From Theocolax elegans (taxonomy: Eukaryota > Arthropoda > Insecta > Hymenoptera > Cerocephalidae): a stretch of 64,000 bases of DNA. Within the stretch, counting starts at the first letter, position 1; each line of letters opens with the position of its first letter. A program made the translations under genes and the position numbers. Under the pieces are notes generated by a model, which worked only from the letters and a program-made list of their open reading frames with translations, was not told the origin of the DNA and did no database searches. Of the stretch, positions 1 to 12,500 are shown one piece after another. Where the stretch lies: assembly GCA_026168455.1 (NCBI GenBank), contig CM047426.1, forward strand, positions 48,679,589 to 48,743,588, given 5' to 3'.

Positions 1-175
1 TTTAATCAGCTTTTTAATTTTCAATTGCCGTAAATCCTTAAACTGAAACTAATTTCAATTTTTTTATGCTTGCTTTTATATCGTTTGTTATCCTATTCTA
101 ATGTAACAATCATAATATCATCTTTTTCAATTAAAGTTAATATATTAATATAAAGGATTAATTTATAATAATAAC

Positions 176-214
<39 letters not shown>

Positions 215-2105
215 TATTACTAATAACAGTAACAGCAACAATAATAAGAATAATAGTAATAAATTGACGGACTTACAAATTAATTGTTGATTTATTTTTA
301 AAGAATAAATTTATCAATTATAATGAAATTATTATTTCACAACTAACTGTTAGAATGTAATTATATCAAATTCATATCACAACATTAATACTGTACATTT
401 TTATGAAATGTGTATATCTGTGCATACAAATATTTAAGACACTTAATATGAAGGGATATTGGTGGATATACCTTAAGATAACCCATATGCTATTTAAATT
501 ATAGCATAATTTATTAATTTAAACTAATTTTAAATATCAATATTTAAAATATTTAGAATTTTCAATCCACAATTTTCAAAGATACTATGGTCAATCAAAT
601 TTCTTAGTGTAAATAAATAATAAATTTATGTAAATTTTAAAAACGTCATAATTTATTTAATATGATATAAATATCACAAACATACAAAAGAATTTAAGCC
701 CACTGAGAAAAACTGTTTTTGAGGTTTGGTATACCCTAATGTCTACGTTAAGTCAAGGCAAAGAATACAAATAAGCGCAACTAATTAAATCTAAGGTCTT
801 ATTATGTCTATCACTTGATGGTCAAAATCATTTCAGTCACAATTACCTGTTTTATATACTCATAAGATCGCTGTATATATGTAACAATCTAAAAATTCAG
901 ATTGCAGTGTCTTATCAACTTAAATAGTTTTTTAGATTAGATTGTAGGCTTTACCTTTTTATAATACCGAACTTGTTATTTCCAAATTATCTGCAAAGTA
1001 GATTGATTTTACGATTAAATAATCTACCTTTACAATTCCATTAGTGAGATCAGTAAATGTCATGATGCTAGCATCTCGTCTGTTCACTTTTTCCGCATCT
1101 TTGTTCTTTGCTTTCTAAAAATTTATTAATATGTAGAAAATATAATTTTAAGTTAGACATTAGACAATTTACTCTTGTTATTTTCTAAGAAGGTATTTAT
1201 AACTTTCTGAAAGCTAAGCCATGCACTTTTTTCTTTTATATCCTAGTCTCTATAGTATCGATTTTGTTACTTCTAAAATTATCTACAAGGCAGACCTGAT
1301 GCAAAAGACGCACATGTAAAATTTTCATCAAAAATTATTAAATTGTCAAAAAAGTGTCTAAAAATTACAGCTTTTTTCAGTAAAATGGCTATATGCACTA
1401 CAAATTTAAATTTAAGTACCCTCAAGTATAGTAGAGTAAGTAAAAAAGTGGAGATGCTTTTCTACCACTCCAAGATAACTGCATAAATTTTTTTTTAATT
1501 ATCGTGTAAATAAATTTATGGTTATAAGGCAACAAATATGCATTTCTATTAATATTTCGCTCATTTTTCCCAGATATTTTGATCAAAAATGGTCTTAGTA
1601 ATTTACACCCACTTTCGAAATTTATAGGCAGTTTCTGACTGTAAAAAGACATCTTTTAGACAGTATTTGGTTTTCAGAGTCCAAAGCAGAATTGCTGATT
1701 TTCACTATTTAAGGTTAAAATGGTTTACAAGAGTGTAACGGCATACATTTATGACATTAAAAGTATTTTTAATGAAAAATTCAGAAAATTTTACAAAAAA
1801 AGTTTACAAAAAAAATTTTGCAAAAAAGTGTTAATATGTCAACTTTGACTCTCTATAACTTAAAATAATGGCCCCGAAAAAATCGAGAAGAGCTACTGGA
1901 CACCTCTAAAACATATTCCCACTATTATAGCAATATTCATTTTTTCAACTTCGATTTTGCAGAGAACGACCCATATATATATTGAAATGGTCCTTAAAAT
2001 GGCCTATATTTATCACATAAAAATGTAAAAACGTTTGGCAATATAAACAAATAATCTCACGAAGCGGCGTTGCCAGTTGGAAAAAACATTAATGCAGTTA
2101 CAGAA
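1..2105. other. A+T-rich non-coding stretch
   Basis: I see no coding region. The only long open frame (1422-1652, minus, 76 codons) has no recognisable motif and ordinary A+T-rich composition. A TAA microsatellite lies near the left edge. No RNA gene or transposon end was recognised. Confidence 0.6.
165..230. repeat. (TAA)n microsatellite
   Basis: About fourteen consecutive TAA units followed by interrupted TAA/CAA units; read directly from the sequence. Confidence 0.95.
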
Positions 2106-2108
2106 CCC

Positions 2109-2642
2109 CTGCTGGAAATGTGAACTAAAAACTAAGAATTAAAAGTAGTCAGTTAATAGGTTAAATGAAACGTCCATTTAATAGATTGCCGTAACCTCCA
2201 AATATTTTCACTTCACCTTCTGGCCATACATGTATTTAAAACTCCAAATTTTTAAACAAATTGGATCGTTTACTCGAATACTAATACTAATTTACTCTTA
2301 ATTCTGCATTTAAACCAGTCATTTTAAAGTATCATTCAAATTTACAATATTTCCAATTTATTTTCCAAATCTATTTAAAGTGTCATTTAAATAGCTAAGA
2401 AATAGGTATAGTTTCGGTGTCCATTTTATCAAATAATCCGATCTTTTATGGGTTGAAACAAGGACTTAAATGAACATATCGTAATGATTAGCTGTTTTGA
2501 ATCTAAGAAATGGGCGAATTAAAGAGGAAAAAGCGTTTCATTTAACAGTGGTAACAAGCTAGCAGAAGTAGCTATAAAATACGTTAATTTAGTTAATAAC
2601 CTATTATTTGCCGATTTTTAATTTTCTGATTTCTAGCAGGGA
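2109..2642. mobile_element. possible degenerate foldback MITE
   Basis: The left end reads CCCTGCTGGAAAT and the right end is its imperfect inverse ATTTCTAGCAGGG. Further in, AATAGGTTA and TAATAACCTATT, and AAATGAAACG and CGTTTCATTT, pair in the same inverted sense. The arms are interrupted and no target duplication is clear. This fits an old non-autonomous inverted-repeat element, but chance in A+T-rich DNA is not excluded. Confidence 0.4.
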
Positions 2643-5600
2643 CGGTCTTAAATTAAAGGACGCTTAAAGTAAAACAAGATTCGATCAAATCGGTTTAATT
2701 CTTCCGAACATATTAAATTTGAAAGATGGCACGTGTTTGTTGCAAGGCTATGTAGAATGTAACAATAAAAAAATTGATTTTAGTAGATTTTGTTTAATAC
2801 TTTTAGTAAGAGTTTGTTTAATATGATCGTTAGTGTACTTACGCTAGTGTCATTCAGAAAAAATTAATAAAAATAGACAAGCCCATTTTTTAATACCCTT
2901 TTTTAAACAGTATCTCAATTTTTATTTCACCGATTTAGACGTTCTTTTTCTATGGATGCAGAAAAACGAGACAAAGTCAACTACGTGGGTTTTCTTTTTT
3001 AATTGCAGAAACCTACTAAGTTATTGGATCAACTTGATATTCCATTATTTTAAATATTGTTTATAATTAAGGCGACGTCAAAGGCTCTTTAAAAATTAAA
3101 AAATTAAATTTTTAATGCTATACAATAAATCTGTTTATCAATATATGATTAATATAATAAAACAGACTTGTCAATTTATCAATAATTTTAGTCATTTCTA
3201 TGGCGATAGTACATGAATATAGATTTTGCAAATTAATAAATAATAATAAAGGAATTTTTAATTAAGTTATACAAGTAGAAAAGAGATAAATCAATAATAA
3301 TAATAATTAAAAAACAATTTTTTATCCATACTTTAAAAATTAATAGCACTCTCAAAACCATTAAATGAAACACATTAATTTATTTTTATTAATAGTCGAT
3401 TTTTTTACCAGCATAAATTAAAATTCTGAACCTTCGTATGTAATTATTTAAATAATTATTTAAATAATGCATACTTATAATGAACAATGCATAGCCACGA
3501 AGAAAATTATTAAAAACGACTCCAAAATCTTGTTAGAAATTTAAATTTTGCACTCAAAATTTTATCGATTATTCCGTGGCGCCTGTCAGTAACCAAAAAT
3601 ACTCGTTAAATGGATGTATCGAATCGAAAAACACATTTTTCATACAGCAAAGATTTATAAAGAAATATAGATTATAAATAGAATACTTAAATTAATACAT
3701 AGTAGCTTGCATATTAATTTAGAATGTCCATGATCAATTTCTAATTACTAAGACTCAAAAGAAGGATTTTTAATTATTTCTGACTGTTATAAGCTATTTT
3801 ATAAGCTATTATGATGATGAAAATAATGACTTTGTAATGTATTAAACTTTGTTGAAAAAAATTACGTAGGTCAGATCTAGGAAAAACACATTTTACTTAT
3901 GGGCAACGTAATTTTCCTTTTAAATTATTATAGTAGTAAATAACAGATACTTTTGTAACCATTGCACAAGTTGAGAAATGTTAAGAATTTACAAAAAAAT
4001 GCTGAATTTCATGCTACAAATAATCACTAAATAATTCTATTGTCGTAAACATTTGCTATTCATGCTTTTTACGCTTTGACAGAAAAATTAATCCAGTAGG
4101 AATAAACAATATTGATAATCAATACAGCGATCCAAAAATCTTGTAAAACAAGTAGCCGAAATTTTTTTTATTTTACCTTGAAATGATCTTGAGCTTGAAG
4201 TAATAGAAAAATTGAATTTGAGATTCACACTTGGTAACCTCTAAAATTTATGTATTAGGTAATTTGTTTGTTAGGTTAAAATTTTTTTGTGTGACTGATA
4301 CAATGTTTAAATAATTTGGGAATTCTAATATTAGTTTGTCGACTTCATTTTATTATTTATTTGAACAAATAAATAAATTCCAAAATTTATTAATTTTTAA
4401 ATACTTTATTGTTTTCTATAAACTGAGCATTCAAATACTGTTCAAGTAAATAAATAAATAGTTATCAATATTAAATACGTCTTTCTCACACTATATGTAC
4501 ATGAGTTCAACTTCTACTTTATACTTTTACTACATGCAGTCTTGCTCTTCCATATTAAGCATTATGTTGTAGTTAAAAAATATTATTTTTGTAACAATAA
4601 ATATAAGTCTTAATATTATAAATATATGTAAAAATCCGTATGTGCGTGCGTATATCTGAGGTTCACTACGCGTATCTTTATGTGTAGAATTTATAGTAGT
4701 ATGCGTGCGTGCGTACATTCCTATGTCGGGTCTGAAAGTACGTGTGAAATTTGCGTCCGGTTTGTGCATGCATGTTACAAGTGTGCGCGCGGTTGTATAA
4801 ATGTCTGCTAGAGAAAATATTTCAATATGAATATTTGTTTATGCGTGCACTCAACATGAAAATATGAGCATGACTAATTGAATTGTTGGTAAAAAAAAGT
4901 AAGTGTGTGAGAAAACTAGAAATAATTTGTTTCTAGGAAAAAATGGAAACTTAGTCACTGTTTTTACTATTTTTTAAGAAAGTAGTAATTAAGATATTGA
5001 ATAAATGTCCCTAAATCATGTCTAATATAAATCCTAAAAGTTATTTATTTTTTTAGAAATTATGACAGTTTTAAGGTGTATTAATTTATAAGAAAAATAA
5101 ATTTTAGTAAAGATTTCTTAAAATAAAATACTTTACTGAAAATATTTATGTGTTGAGTTAACCTTTCATTTTAAACCATATAAATTTGAAATAATAAATG
5201 CCAATAATAAAAATACTACGTATTTAATTGTTATTACGATACGTAAACCAACACGGTGGTGGAGTGGCGAGTCACATATCCGCCGATCACGAAAGTTAAG
5301 GGAGGTGTGTAAATATGCAAATAGAATGCTTCAATTCATTGTTTGTCTCAAAAGGAAGGTAAGCTCTTTATCACTGGATAGAGAAAAATCACCCTAGTAA
5401 AAAATGTTACGTGAGACAGGATGGAAAAAAGTAAAATATATGAAGCATATATATATATATATATATATTACTATACTATTTTTCTTTATTCCCAGCCAAA
5501 AGCATCTGGGGTTGTCCGCTCGACTTTTAACCGAGGCAAAGTCAAGTATCACATGTAGTAAGTTTAAAAATATAATCGTAAACACTGCAATTTTGAAATT

Positions 5601-6030
5601 TGAAATGTTTTTTAAAGTAGTATATATGTCACTGTAACATTAATTATTACAATTTTGAATACTTTTTCTTCTTTACTCATAGATGATTTTTTAATTGTAA
5701 ATTGATTTTTGTCGTCCACGCAATATGTTTAAGGAGAAGTAGGATTTTCTCGATTTTGATGAACAAACCATGTAATTACTTATTTGGCGACGTTTCGATG
5801 TATATCCTATATCCTCATCAGGCTATATTAATAATATCAAACAACAACTTTTTAGTAAAAATCTTTCCGTACATATCAACAATTTATAGCAAATTATGGT
5901 AATATTACAATTGTACTTACTACTTCGTCATTAGTATAATAATATAATCAAATATAATCAATAGCATTTCTAGTGCGTCGCACTGCAGTAGTTAGGGGGG
6001 CACTATGGCGCACCCAAACAAAGGTGACTC
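2643..6030. other. A+T-rich non-coding stretch
   Basis: No gene recognised. Short open frames at 4530-4769 and 5394-5902 overlap one another on both strands and contain TA-repeat or low-complexity translations, so they are not called. A (TA)n run lies at 5448-5468. A patch of alternating TG/CG steps lies at 4630-4790. The motif CGACGTTTCGATG followed by CCTCATCAGG at 5790-5825 resembles a sequence common in arthropod short repeats. Confidence 0.55.
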
Positions 6031-6034
6031 ATGA

Positions 6035-6296
6035 GGTCAGGCGCTACGACTCGTACGTTTTCGATGACCTAGTAGATGATCCGTCTATGTCTAATCTGCT
6101 GATGGTGCATAGTATCCGATGGTACCTATGACACGTGCCCCTCATCGACACAACTTTTTCACCTCGCTGATAGTGCATAGTATCCAAGGTCAGTCGCTAC
6201 GAATCGTGCGTTCACAATTGTTTTGATGATCCATCTGTGTCTAACATGCTGATAGTGTATAGTATCCGAATTACACGTGTCTCTCATCGACATTAA
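6035..6296. repeat. diverged tandem repeat, about 155-bp unit
   Basis: Two copies of a unit that begins GGTCAGNCGCTACGANTCGT, passes through GATGATCC and ATAGTATCCGA and ends CTCATCGACA, at about 6035-6157 and 6190-6296. A partial third piece (GCTGATAGTGCATAGTATCC) lies between them. The unit is more G+C-rich than its surroundings. Nothing codes here. Confidence 0.75.
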
Positions 6297-7189
6297 CGTT
6301 ACCAATATTTTCTTTAATTTATAACAATAAATTTCATATATTTGGTTGCTTATGGTTTCCTTTCATTAAACCTAAAGTTTATTTCTTAGGTGAAAACAAA
6401 TTTTTTAATTTCATCTGATTTTTCTATTTAATATTTAAAGAAATGTGATTTTGAGCTACTGCGATATCCAGCTATTGGTACTTTTTTACCTTACAATTTT
6501 TTTCTTAACTGAAATTTTGGTTATAAATAACGATTGCGTTAAAGTATCAATTTGAATATTTATATGCACAACGTTTCGAAGACATATTTGTCCCCATGTT
6601 CAGGTGATAAACTTTATTAATAATAATTAATACATCGAATAAGTAGAATCGTCATGAACAAGAAAAGTTTTTTACATTATTATGACATAGCGTTTATGAA
6701 CTTGTCAAGTATTTTTACATGTCATTACATATCTATACAATTCAAATATGTTACTGTTTTTAAGTAATAACATAGCAACAAGACTAAATAATTAATTGAC
6801 AGAATACTCACAAAAATCAGAAATCAATCGAAATCACACTTTTTTCTCTTTTTCATTTTAATTAATAATAATTGATTAAAAGTTAATTAATTTAATATTT
6901 CAATTAAATGTTCATTTAAATTAAGTAAATAATCAAACATCAATAAACATTCAATAAAATTGCGTATAGAACGATACACTCGACTGTAACACAAATATTC
7001 AACTGAACACCTTTTAAAAATTATCACAGAATTTGACTAGAAAAATAATCGATAATGCAGGAAACTATATAATTGTCTAAGAATATGCAATCGGTATTAC
7101 AGATAACTATATCTTTCGCAAATATTTGAATTTAACTTTCATTGAGATATATAAATGATCAAAAAATATTTTAAAAGTTATTTATCTAC
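6297..7189. other. A+T-rich non-coding stretch
   Basis: No gene or RNA recognised. A second CGTTTCGAAGAC...TTCAGGTGATAA motif at 6571-6612 echoes the one near 5790 in the same orientation. Confidence 0.55.
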
Positions 7190-7460
7190 TATTTGGAATT
7201 CGAAATATTGAGCAGAATATAAAGTGACTGAAAATTTTATTACTTTCGAAATAATGATCATTCTATTTCTCTTAGTAGGAATTAAAGAAACTGCAATTCT
7301 AATTTTAAAAATTTGAAATATCGCACATATTTTTAATAAGTCTTCGTCAAATTGGATCCCACCTAATATTACTTTATAATAAAAAAATTACGTACATTTA
7401 TTAGTAGTATCGGCATCGTCTGTTTCACACGGTATGGTCTTATTTTTACAGTATTGAAAT
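7190..7460 (-). repeat. inverted copy of exon 3 plus adjoining MITE
   Basis: Read on the minus strand, 7460-7370 matches the end of the acidic exon at 8550-8605, its GTACGT splice donor and the following intron. 7370-7190 matches the foldback sequence at 8629-8830. The match runs through exon, donor and intron, so this is a duplication at the DNA level and not a retrocopy. The 76-codon open frame 7369-7599 is a by-product. Confidence 0.8.
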
Positions 7461-7844
7461 TCCTTTTTTTTTTATATTTTAACAATAAATTCCTATACAT
7501 CGTAAGTTTATACTGTAAGGTAATAAGTTTCGTGTCTTGAGCTTTTGAAAACAACATGAACGATGTTTTAAAACTTAGCTGTTTTAATTTCTCAATCACT
7601 CGTTTATAATAAAATTGTACGATACGATGAATCAGTTAAGATGACAAGGCGGGTATATTTTCTTCAAACGTAAAATATATAAATATTCAGCAGTTGTCGA
7701 GTGTCTATTTCAAAGTATATAATGTATATTATATGTTACGAAGCTATTCAATCAGTTCTTCTGCAAAAGTCATGGAACGCGTAACAAAGCTTCATGCGAT
7801 TAGCGTGGTTTTTTGTGTTCTTCATATCGTGATCAAATGAACCT

Positions 7845-8138
7845 ATGATTCGTACTATAGCGCAAAATATGAAAAGAAGCGATTTGTATTCTTTACCAAC
7901 GAACGTGATTTTAAACAAATTGAAATCCATATTGTTACATTGTCGTTTAACTACTATAAAGAAATTATATACATTAGGCCTTTTTCAAAACCAATATATT
8001 TTAGAAATTGTGATAAATGATATTAAACGTTTGTATCCTCAAGGACATCCTGAAGCAAATGAGAATTTACAAAAATATAGTAAGTACCCATCGAGATTCT
8101 TCGACATTATTACGCTGAATTTATATGTGTCAGAGTAA
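7845..8138 (+). CDS. hypothetical 97-residue protein
   Basis: Open from ATG to TAA, with no stop over 97 codons in A+T-rich DNA. The product is basic and leucine-rich in its first half (NKLKSILLHCRLTTIKKLY), with KRLYPQGHPEANENLQKYSKYPSRFFD in short pieces later, which reads like real protein and not low complexity. It lies 40 bp upstream of the acidic exon array and may be an upstream exon of that gene or a separate small gene of the Polinton-like element. I recognise no family. Confidence 0.4.
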   Translation: MIRTIAQNMKRSDLYSLPTNVILNKLKSILLHCRLTTIKKLYTLGLFQNQYILEIVINDIKRLYPQGHPEANENLQKYSKYPSRFFDIITLNLYVSE

Positions 8139-8179
8139 TTTAACGACAAATTAATTATATTTACGTAGTGTTACTTCAA

Positions 8180-9134
8180 ATGGAGGAGGATTTAGAAGGT
8201 GATAGTTTAATATCAAAATGTGATTTAGAATATGGTAATTTAAAAGTGTTTCATATTTATTAAATATATTTAAAAGTGTTAGTAAATCACTTTATTTGTA
8301 ATTATTTACAGTGAAAGATAATAAACCATCGACAAGTAGAACATCGTAAGATGATAATTTAATATCGGAATGTGCTGTAAAAAATGGTAATTTAAAAACG
8401 TTTTACATTATTTAATATATTTAGAGGTCTTAGTAAATTTTTTTATAATTAATTATAGTACGAGATATTAAACTGGCATCAAGCAGAGTATGTACGGAGA
8501 TTATTGAACTATCATCAGATAGTGATAGCAGTGAAAGTGAAACAGAAGTCTGTAAAAATGAGACCAAACCATGTGAAACAGACGATGTCGAGAATACTAA
8601 TGAAGGTACGTAATTTTTATTATATAGTAATATTGAGTGGAGTACAATTTGTCGAAGACTCATTAAAAATATGTGCAATATTTCGAATTTTAAAAATTAG
8701 AATACACAATAATATACAAAATAATGTATTTACTACTTGGAATTCGAAATATTGAACTAAATACAAAATAACTGAAGATTTTATTACTTTCGAAATAATG
8801 ATCATCCTATTTTTCTTGGTTCAAATGAAAGAAACTGTACTTTTAATTTTTAAAATTCAAAATATCGCACATATGTTGAATGAGGCTTCGACAAATTCAA
8901 CCCAAACCCGGTAATATTTATACCGTAAAAATTTTAAATAAATTATTGAGAGGTGTTAGTAAGTAATTTTTATAATTAATTACAGTACGAGTTATTAAAC
9001 CATCGGTAAGTAAAGTATGTATGAACAATATTGATCTGTCATCATCGGATAGTGATAGCACCGAAAGTGAAAGGAAGATTGCGGAAGTGAAACAGAATCA
9101 TGCCAAACCGACGATGATGATATTAATAACAAGC
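8180..9134 (+). CDS. array of four repeated acidic exons, probable 5' part of a spliced gene
   Basis: Four exon-like units: 8180-8234 (starts MEEDLEGD), 8312-8386, 8459-8605 and 8986-9134. Units 2-4 begin after an AG acceptor with the pattern V(R/K)xxKP/LxSS; units 3 and 4 share an acidic Ser/Asp/Glu run (SSDSDSxESE). Donors are GTAATT or GTACGT. Exons 1-3 all end after the first base of a codon (phase 1). Introns 1 and 2 are near-copies of each other, so the array grew by tandem duplication. Exon 2 holds one TAA stop and exon 4 has an indel that shifts its phase, so the gene is decaying. The next good acceptor, also phase 1, is at 9549 and opens the DNA polymerase exon. The function of the acidic segment is unknown. 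Confidence 0.55.
8629..8918. mobile_element. foldback MITE in the intron between exons 3 and 4
   Basis: 8629-8705 and 8847-8918 are inverted copies of one another (for example AATTTGTCGAAG against CTTCGACAAATT, with a shared TTTTAAAATTC tract). The loop is about 140 bp. There is no coding capacity. Part of the same unit is present in inverse orientation at 7190-7370. Confidence 0.7.
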
Positions 9135-9549
9135 GTACGTAATTCTCAAATTGTAAAATGTATTTGTAAACAATTTTTAGAATAAAAAGTTATTCAATTT
9201 ACTTAAAATTTCATATACTGATTCTTCAGAACCAAACCCTAATTTAAAATGTGATTTTTCTGTAACATGAAATTAATTTTTCAATTTTTGATATTATTCA
9301 GAATTTTCTATGTCAGTTAAGAAAAATTTGTAAGATAAAAATGTACCAATAGTTTGTAAATTTATAACTAAAAAAAAGACAAAATTTTATATTTGTATAA
9401 TATATTGTGACACAATTATTTTGACGTTGCTGCGAACCAGTGAATTACTAGTCGTCTTTTTTAATAGCTATGAAATCATTTTTAAATTTAGATTGAAAAA
9501 CGTTAAATGCTTACTGTTATCTTTAAAGAAGTAATTAAAAAATTTTCAG

Positions 9550-12500
9550 AAAGTGAAATACAAAACGGACATGGTGGTGGTACCAATAATCCACGATTTT
9601 TAATCCAAAGTGAAACGTCACATTTTTATCAACGTTTTGGATTAGAAGGTGTTGAGATTCAAGGACGTATAGCTAATGTTCCAGAAAGATACAATATTTT
9701 AGAATGGTTGGAAAGTGCAGTAAGAGAATTGCATACAAAACTCGTCAATGGTCGTACTGCCACCAATTTTATCGGTATCACGATGGACTCGAATAGTCTC
9801 AACCACGGACCTCTTTGGTTATCTTATAGACCTATTCATGCTTTTAATGCAGACGAATTATGGAGCAGAATTTGGTATGGACAACCTATTGATTTTTAAA
9901 TGCAATATTGTGAATGACGTGAGAGGTGCAGGTCGCGTAGCATTAAACGAAGAATCGGTAAACAAAAGATCAATTTTATCCATCAAGAATGATGACAATC
10001 TGTGTTTACCGCGTTCGCTCGTTACAAGTTACGCATACCATGTTAGAGGCCAAATTCGTTCAGGGGAATTGCATGAACGTTGGAACAGTATACGCCGAAG
10101 TAATAGCAGTGTACAAAAAAAAGCAGCTGCGGATCTAGTACGACAGGCAAACGTAAATATTCCGTCGTCAGGATGTGGACTCGACGAAATTCACAATTTT
10201 CAAAAGTTTTTTGCTCCGCTCGGTGTAGCTGTAGTGATATACTCTTTTAGACATTTTGGTCTTGGATATTCACCAATTTATGATGGAACGAAATTTGTCA
10301 TAGATATAAATAAACAGATTAATTATACTTTAAGGATTAAGTACTATGAAACATCGAGGCATTATCAACCTATTTTGAATTTACTAGCAGTAAGCGGGTC
10401 CAGAGATTATTGCATTCCTTGCAACAAAACGTACAAAAATGTTGAGGATCATACATGTTCCAATGTTATAAATGTATGAAAATTCCGGCTTGCGAAGTAA
10501 TTAATGTTACAAAAAAATGTTTGACGTGTTTGAGAGATTTTTTTGGAGATCATTGTGTCGAAAATCATTTAAGAAAAAATTCATTTAATAAATAGTCAAG
10601 TATTTGTGAAATGATTAGAAGATGCGAAAAATGTTTACAAACTGTACATTCTAAAAATCGTAATAAGAAACACGAATGTAATGTCACTTTTTGTAAATTA
10701 TGTAAAGAGTATTTAGTATCAAATCATTTTTGTTACATAAAAACGATTACAAATGATCAATTAAACGCACCCAAAAATTTGTATTTCTTTTATGATTTTG
10801 AAACACAGCAAACATTGCCGGTAGCGGGTGATGAAAATAAAAAGATACACGTCGTAAATTTAGGTGTAGTTCAACAATGTACTTTATGTCTCCAAGATAC
10901 CGAAATTACACATATGTGCAGCTATTGCGGTATAAGGGAATACGTATTTACTAGAGATCCTGTAAAAGAATTTGTAGAGTTGGCGGTTACCAGACGAAAC
11001 ACATTCTCAAAAATTGTTTGCAGCGCTCACAATTCTCAAGGTTTCGACGCTCAATTCATTTTTAAGTATCTTGTAAAGAATTATTGTGACAGGGTTACAC
11101 CTGCCGTCATCCTGAACGGATCCAAAATTATTTCGATGACCATTATGAACGTTAAATTCATTGATAGTTTAAATTTTTTTCATATGCCCTTAAGCAGTCT
11201 ACCTAAAGCATTTGGATTACCAGGAATCGAAAAAGGAATATTTCCACATTTTTTTAATACACCAGAAAACGAAAACTATGTGGGTCCTCTTCCACCTACA
11301 TCAGCATATGGTGTCGATACTATGGGTGACAAAAAAAGAGCAATTTTTTTGGAGTGGTATACCACGCAAACCCAAGTTGGATACGTTTTTAATTTTAAAG
11401 AAGAAATTGTAAAATACTGTAAGCAAGATGTAAACATTCTGAGATTGGCATGTCTGACCTTTCGAGAGATGTTTATAGACTACAGTGTCGATCCTTTTAT
11501 TGACTGTACGACCATAGCAGCAACTTGTTTGCGTGTATATCGAAAATTTTTTTTGAAAGATAATCAAATAGGTGTCGTACCAAGTGGTGGTTATCGAAGA
11601 AAAGACAATCTGTAAAAGCCATACAATGGTTGTATTGGATGGAACAAAAAGTTTTAAAACGAAGAGTCATACATGCAGAAAAATCACGCGATAAAAGGCT
11701 TTTGGAAGGTATTTTGGTTGATGGATATTGCGAACCAAATCAGAATGACCAACATCGTGGAATAGTTCTTCAATTTCACGGATACTTTTGGCATGGTTGT
11801 CCTCATTGTCACAGGACTAATAGAGATAAGCTTTTATCAACCGGCGAAACAATGGATAAACGGTACGAAAAAACTTGTTTTACCAGTGAGAGAATTAAAA
11901 CACACAATTATGAATTAATCGAAATTTGGGAGTGTACTTTCCAAGAACAGATTTCGAGCAACGATGAAATGAAAAATTTTTTAAAAGGTATTTCATCAAC
12001 AATTTTACGAAAACCTCTTGATCCTCGTGACGCATTCTTCGATGGACGTACAGATAATAACGTAAAAATATGTGATTGCAAGCCGATGGAAAAAATTAAA
12101 TACGTAGATGTTCGCTTTATTCTTACATATGTATAAGAGGAAAATACCCATTGGGTCATCCAACGATATATGTGGGTGAAGAAGAATGTTACAAATTCAT
12201 AAACAGTAAAACTGACATTTCCAAAGTTGACGGTCTTATAATGTATGATATATTACCACCTCGGAACTTATACCACCCTGTCTTACCAGTAAGAATACAC
12301 GGTAAATTATATTTTCCGTTGTGTCGAATGTGTTGCGAAAAGTTGGTAAAGATGATTGCCCACACGTTGATACAAAAGATAGGGTCTTAAGTGGTACATG
12401 GGTATCCGAAAAAGTCAAGAAAGCTATAGAAATGGGGTACGTGATAATCCACGTCTATGAAATTTGGGAATATGAAATGACGCAGTATGGCCCATCTACC

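Noticed and set aside
5245..5300. tRNA-like or SINE head (GGTGGTGGAGTGGCGAGTC)
   Set aside because: An A-box-like run is present, but there is no B box within the needed distance and no cloverleaf.
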